This document shows, piece after piece, positions 59,735-64,000 of a DNA stretch of 64,000 bases. The first letter of the stretch is position 1, and each line of letters opens with the position of its first letter. The notes under the pieces are model-generated. The model had not been told where the DNA came from, did not search any database, and worked only from the letters and a program-made list of their open reading frames with translations. The position numbers and the translations under genes were made by a program. Origin of the DNA: Gordionus sp. m RMFG-2023 (taxonomy: Eukaryota; Nematomorpha; Gordioida; Chordodea; Parachordodidae); contig NC_088778.1 in the NCBI RefSeq assembly GCF_954871325.1, positions 5,923,743 to 5,987,742 of the forward strand, read 5' to 3'.

Positions 59735-62700
59735 TCTCCGCCCCTTAAGATTAGTCTTTTACCGCCTTTGTTGAATTCCCATCTTCCAGTACGGCAAACT
59801 CTATACCATTGCTCGAGGACGCTATTATCGTCGGACAAAACCTCAATTTGTGTCTTCCTCCGCACGACCAACATTCTAATCTGTTTCTCCTAACCCCATA
59901 CCGTTCCACTCTTCTTTCAATCCTCTGTCTTCGGGGTACCTCCTGTAATATCTCCCCGTATCTTTATTGCGCCTCTGTTCTTGCCGCCTCCATCCATCTG
60001 TGGGATTCGGCTGATCCGTCCACTTCTCTGATTTCCATCTTAAGGAACTTATTACCTATTCTGAAGTAAGATGCCATCTAAAAAAATTACTATAAAATAT
60101 GTATTCCATAATCTTCTAATCATCTACTATTTCTTTGGTCATTCCTAACCATTTACTCCCTCATAATTAAATCTATCATTAATTTCTTTCATGGACCATG
60201 ATGATTCTTCTAATTAAATCTATCATCTATTTAACCCTTGATACATTATTATTCTCCTAAATTGTCTATCATCATTTCATCCGACAATATGATTCTCCAT
60301 TTAGGTCTATAATCAATTTATCTTCTTATAAATTATGGTTCTCATATTATGTCTATCACTATTATGATTCTCATAATTATGTCTATCTTCTCTTAAAAAT
60401 TGATTCTCATAATTATGTATATCATCAATATAATTCTCATAATAATGTCTATCATCAATTTATTTCTTCAAATGGTATCCAATTTCTCTTCTTACCCTAA
60501 ACTTCTAAGTCTTACTTGTTTCAGGTGTCTAGTAAAAGTTCCTTCTTGTCCTTCAATTTCTACTTTTACCTTTTTCCTTCCTATATTCTTACTTATTATA
60601 CCCTTCCCCCATTTAACTGGACCATCAAACAGTAGAATCCATACTAAACTTGTAACTTTAAATTTCTCATCATATGTATCCTCCTTTTGCTTTCTCCTTT
60701 CTTTCAAAAAATCTAATTCAGTTCTTGTCTTTCTACCTAAAAATATCTCCTCGGGTGACTTCCCCTTGGCTGTCTTAGTGTTATTGTAAGCTAATAACAA
60801 TAAACACCATTTTCCTTCTCCATATTTTTCATTCTTAATCCAGCTTTTTACAATGGAAACCATTCTCTCGGCCTGTCCATTACTTCTCGGGTAATGTGGT
60901 GGCGATAATAAATGCTTAATATTCCACCTTTCACAAAATTGGTCAAACACTCTACCTTTAAACGCTGGTCCTCCATCCGAAACTAAAGTTTCCATTAATC
61001 CAAACTTACCTACAAAATCTTTTATTTTAGTCAACACTATCTTCGTCGTTAAACCTGAAACCTGTTGACAATCTATTCATATCGATCCTGCATCTACCAT
61101 AATTTTCTTTTTTCATATTCTTAAAAATCTACATGTATTCTTTTACATGGAATGTCCGTTTCTGGCCATTTATCTGCTCTTGGTGGTACATTAGCCCACA
61201 TGTTACATGTCTCGCAGCTTCTAGCTAAATCTTCAACTTCACTATTCATCTTTGGCCACCAAATATATTCTCTTGCTTTATTCTTCATATTTTCTATACC
61301 CTGATGTCCTGCATGTAATACGGCTAATGTATCTTTCCTTAACTTACTCGGTATCACTAATCGATATCCTCTCAATAAACAATTGTCTTCTATATTTAAT
61401 TCATTCCTTATATTCTTAAAAGCTTTGTCTTCACTTTTCCATTCTGCTTCTCCTTTCAAACAAGTTATAATTCTTACTAATTCTTCATCTTTTTTGGACA
61501 TCTCCTCTATTCTTTCGAACGTTATCGGTTCTTCTCTTACATCTATCTTCAAAGCTCTTATCACTTTACTATTTAATTTTTCATCCTCTTTAATATATTC
61601 TAAACTATTGCTTACTGTATCCTTAACTGCAATGTCTTTATTAAACAATCTCGATAATATATTGGTAAACAATTTTGTTTACCCGCTCTGAATCTTATTT
61701 CAAAATCGAAATTACCAACTAAAATTAACCATTTTTGTAACCTGGGTGACATCATTAGCTCCTTATTTTCTTTTTTGAATAAATCTACCAAAGGCTTATG
61801 ATCAGTATATAAGACAAACCTTCTTCCTATCAGATATTCTTTGCACTTCTTTAGTCCGAATTTCACAGCCAGAGCCTCTCTCTCGATCGTGGAGTTTTCT
61901 CAGTGCTACTAAACCGTCTAGATAAAAATAAAATCGGTTTCTCAACATTATCGGTCATCTGTAACAAAACTCCTCCTATACCTTCATTAGATGCATCAAC
62001 CGCTAATATCATATTTAATTCCTCATTGAAACAATTTAAAATCGGTTTCTCTACCATCTTTATTTTTAATTTTTCGAAACTTTTCTCCTGTGCTTCTCCC
62101 CATTCAAACCTTTTATATTTCTTTAATAAGTCATACAAGGGTGAGGCGATTTCTGCAAAATTTTGAACAAACCGATGATAATAATTCGTTGCTCCTAAAA
62201 ACGCCTGTACTTCAGTTTTATTATTTGGGGCTCTCATACTCATTATCTTATCTATATTCTTTGCAATTGGAGTAATTTCATTTCCATTTATAATATGTCC
62301 TAAATATTTTATTTTTCTTGCTCCAAAAACACTCTTCTTTATATTAGCTTTTAAACCATTTTCTAATATAATATTTAACACTTTAATTAACCTAGCATTG
62401 TGCTCTTCTTCTGTTCTACCAGATATCAAAACATCGTCTAAATAATACATTATTCCCTTTATTCCCTGAAATAACTCCGCCATTGTTCTTTGAAATATTG
62501 GAGCCGATACTTTCAAACCAAATGGTAAACGACAAAAAGCAAATAATTCTCTATGCGTTGTGATCGTTAATATCTTACTTGTTCTCTCACTCACCTTTAT
62601 TTGCAAGTAAGCATTCGAAAAATCTATCTTTGAAAAAATTGTTGCTCCTCTTAAATTAGCCAGTAATTGCTCTATTCTAGGTAATGGATATCTTTCGTTT

Positions 62701-64000
62701 ATTGCCCACGGGTTAACTGATACTCTATAGTCTATACACAGTCTTAAACTATTATCCGGTTTTCTTATGAGAACTAACGGTGTTGCCCATACACTATGCA
62801 CTATTGGTTTTATAATCCTTCTTTTAACCATTTGTTTAATTCTTTATTTATATCTTCCATCCACGAAAACGGCAATCTTCTTACGTAGCAATATTTAGGT
62901 CGATAATTTTGTTCTAATCGTATATCTACTTCAAAATCTTTAAGAGTCCCTAATTCTTCTTTAAAAACCTCCAAGTACTGGTCCAAAATCATACTTATTT
63001 CATGGCTATATTTATTTTCGATAATCTCTTCCTGTTCTACTGTCTTTTTAATTATTTGTTTGTTGATTTCGACGGGTGTTACCTTTAAAGAATTTATATC
63101 TCTTGACATTTTATTCTCGACTCTATATTTAATCAAAAATTCTGGTGTTCGATTTCTAAGTTTATCGAGAACTAATTCTTGTTTATCTTCTATACTAGGT
63201 AACTTAATTTTCTCGAAATCTATTATTTCACTATTTTCATCATTACTTACAGGGATAGTATCGAAAAATTTCCACCAATTGTAAACTGGACCTAACGTTC
63301 TTATATCATACCATCCTAAAATTGGTTCAATCTTCAACGTAGTTATCCACAAATTTATACTTTTATTAACTCCTGGTAACCTTACCCTATAATACCCTAA
63401 AATTTTCACCATGCTACCATCCAATTGTTTGGCTCTTATCTTTTTTGTAATAAATTCTTTCTCTGGCCAAAATCTCATAAAATCCTTTATACTTATCAGA
63501 CTAATTTCTGCTCCTGTATCTAAAAAAAAAACAAATTTCTGCTTCATCCATGTTTATCTTTACTCTATGGCATCTATTCTTCATTAAAAAATTCTCTAAT
63601 TCCATTTTTAGTACGTCTACACAAGTTGCCTTTTTAATTCTATATATTTCAAAATCTCTACTTTTTATTTTTATATCACTTCTATTAATATCGCTTGAAT
63701 TATAATTATCAACGTTAAAACACTTTTTATTATCGCAAAATTTATTGTTCTTATTACAATAATTTTTCTTACTTGCACTAGCATTATCAACATTATCCAA
63801 ATTATCATTATTAAAATTAAAATACTTATTTTTACTACAATTATTAACATTACCAAAATTATTATAATTATCAAATCTATCATTAAAATTAAAATGCTTA
63901 ATTTTACCTGAACTAAAATTAGAAAAACTATTATTACCAAAATTATTATTAAAATTAAAATATTTATTCTTATTTGCTACTAAATTATCAACATTAAAAA
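59735..64000 (-). mobile_element. Ty3/gypsy-type LTR retroelement fossil, incomplete at the window end
   Basis: Read on the - strand. An Asn/Cys/Lys-rich region near the window end is followed by: protease with 'FFLDTGAEISLIS' (about 63.5 kb); reverse transcriptase with 'LRLCIDYR', 'FSKIDFSNAYLQIKV' and the 'YYLDDVLI' box (about 62.3-62.8 kb); RNase H with 'LAVDASNEGIGG' and 'YTDHKPLV' (about 61.7-62.1 kb); and integrase with its zinc-binding 'HAGHQGIENM...CETC' and core 'VSDGGPAF', 'PRSNGQAERM' (about 60.6-61.4 kb). Order and motifs place it in Ty3/gypsy. Between integrase and the 3' LTR are a tandem repeat and a short zinc-knuckle-like stretch. Coding sequence is well preserved but broken at a handful of places, so the copy looks fairly young and dead. 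The 5' end is beyond the window. Confidence 0.93.
60075..60480 (-). repeat. Tandem repeat downstream of the integrase region
   Basis: About ten degenerate units of 30-45 bases; on the + strand the core is 'gattctcataattatgtcta' followed by 'tcatcaattta'. It lies in the 3' part of the gypsy-type element. Confidence 0.82.

Noticed and set aside
1-64000. tRNA, rRNA, CRISPR arrays, riboswitches
   Set aside because: None seen. The regular repeats present are minisatellites or transposon ends, and the genome is clearly eukaryotic.

Overview
The window is a strongly AT-rich stretch of a metazoan nuclear genome. The host genes have GT-AG introns, and their products are animal proteins: a MANSC/LDL-receptor-class-A membrane protein, an ALKBH3-type demethylase and a YLPM1/ZAP3 nuclear protein. 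Intergenic and intronic DNA is crowded with hAT-type DNA transposons and their short non-autonomous relatives. I cannot place the animal below 'invertebrate-like metazoan' from this sequence alone.

Three host genes can be assembled exon by exon with consistent splice phases. (1) ALKBH3, + strand, 12990-16465: 7 exons, 275 residues. Its first five introns are 39-76 bases long and its last is 2.4 kb. (2) A MANSC-LDLa-transmembrane protein of LRP11-like architecture, + strand, 24582-33963: 8 exons, 913 residues. (3) YLPM1 (ZAP3), - strand, 54006-34458: 18 exons, 1174 residues, ending in the family's P-loop kinase-like domain. Genes 2 and 3 are convergent, with stop codons about 0.5 kb apart.

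The rest is mobile DNA. 0.3-2.7 kb: a hAT-like MITE abutted by a short coding-free LTR element, both inside an AT-rich minisatellite. 7.1-7.8 kb: a decayed hAT transposase. 9.6-11.9 kb: one BED-finger hAT element nested in another. 17.5-21.0 kb: a ZMYM1-like hAT element with short inverted termini and a perfect 8-base target duplication. 22.7-23.5 kb: a G-run-rich element carrying a nested MITE and itself inserted into a tandem array. Introns hold a piggyBac-type MITE, several copies of one hAT MITE family (one interrupted by a second MITE, both with target duplications), and transposase relics. 55.6-56.7 kb: a satellite-like array. 57.9-58.9 kb: a retroelement fossil. From about 59.1 kb to the window end: a Ty3/gypsy-type LTR element on the - strand that runs out of the window.

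I saw no tRNA, rRNA, CRISPR array or prokaryote-type operon. The functional content is the three unrelated housekeeping or membrane genes; their introns act as the landing sites for the transposons.
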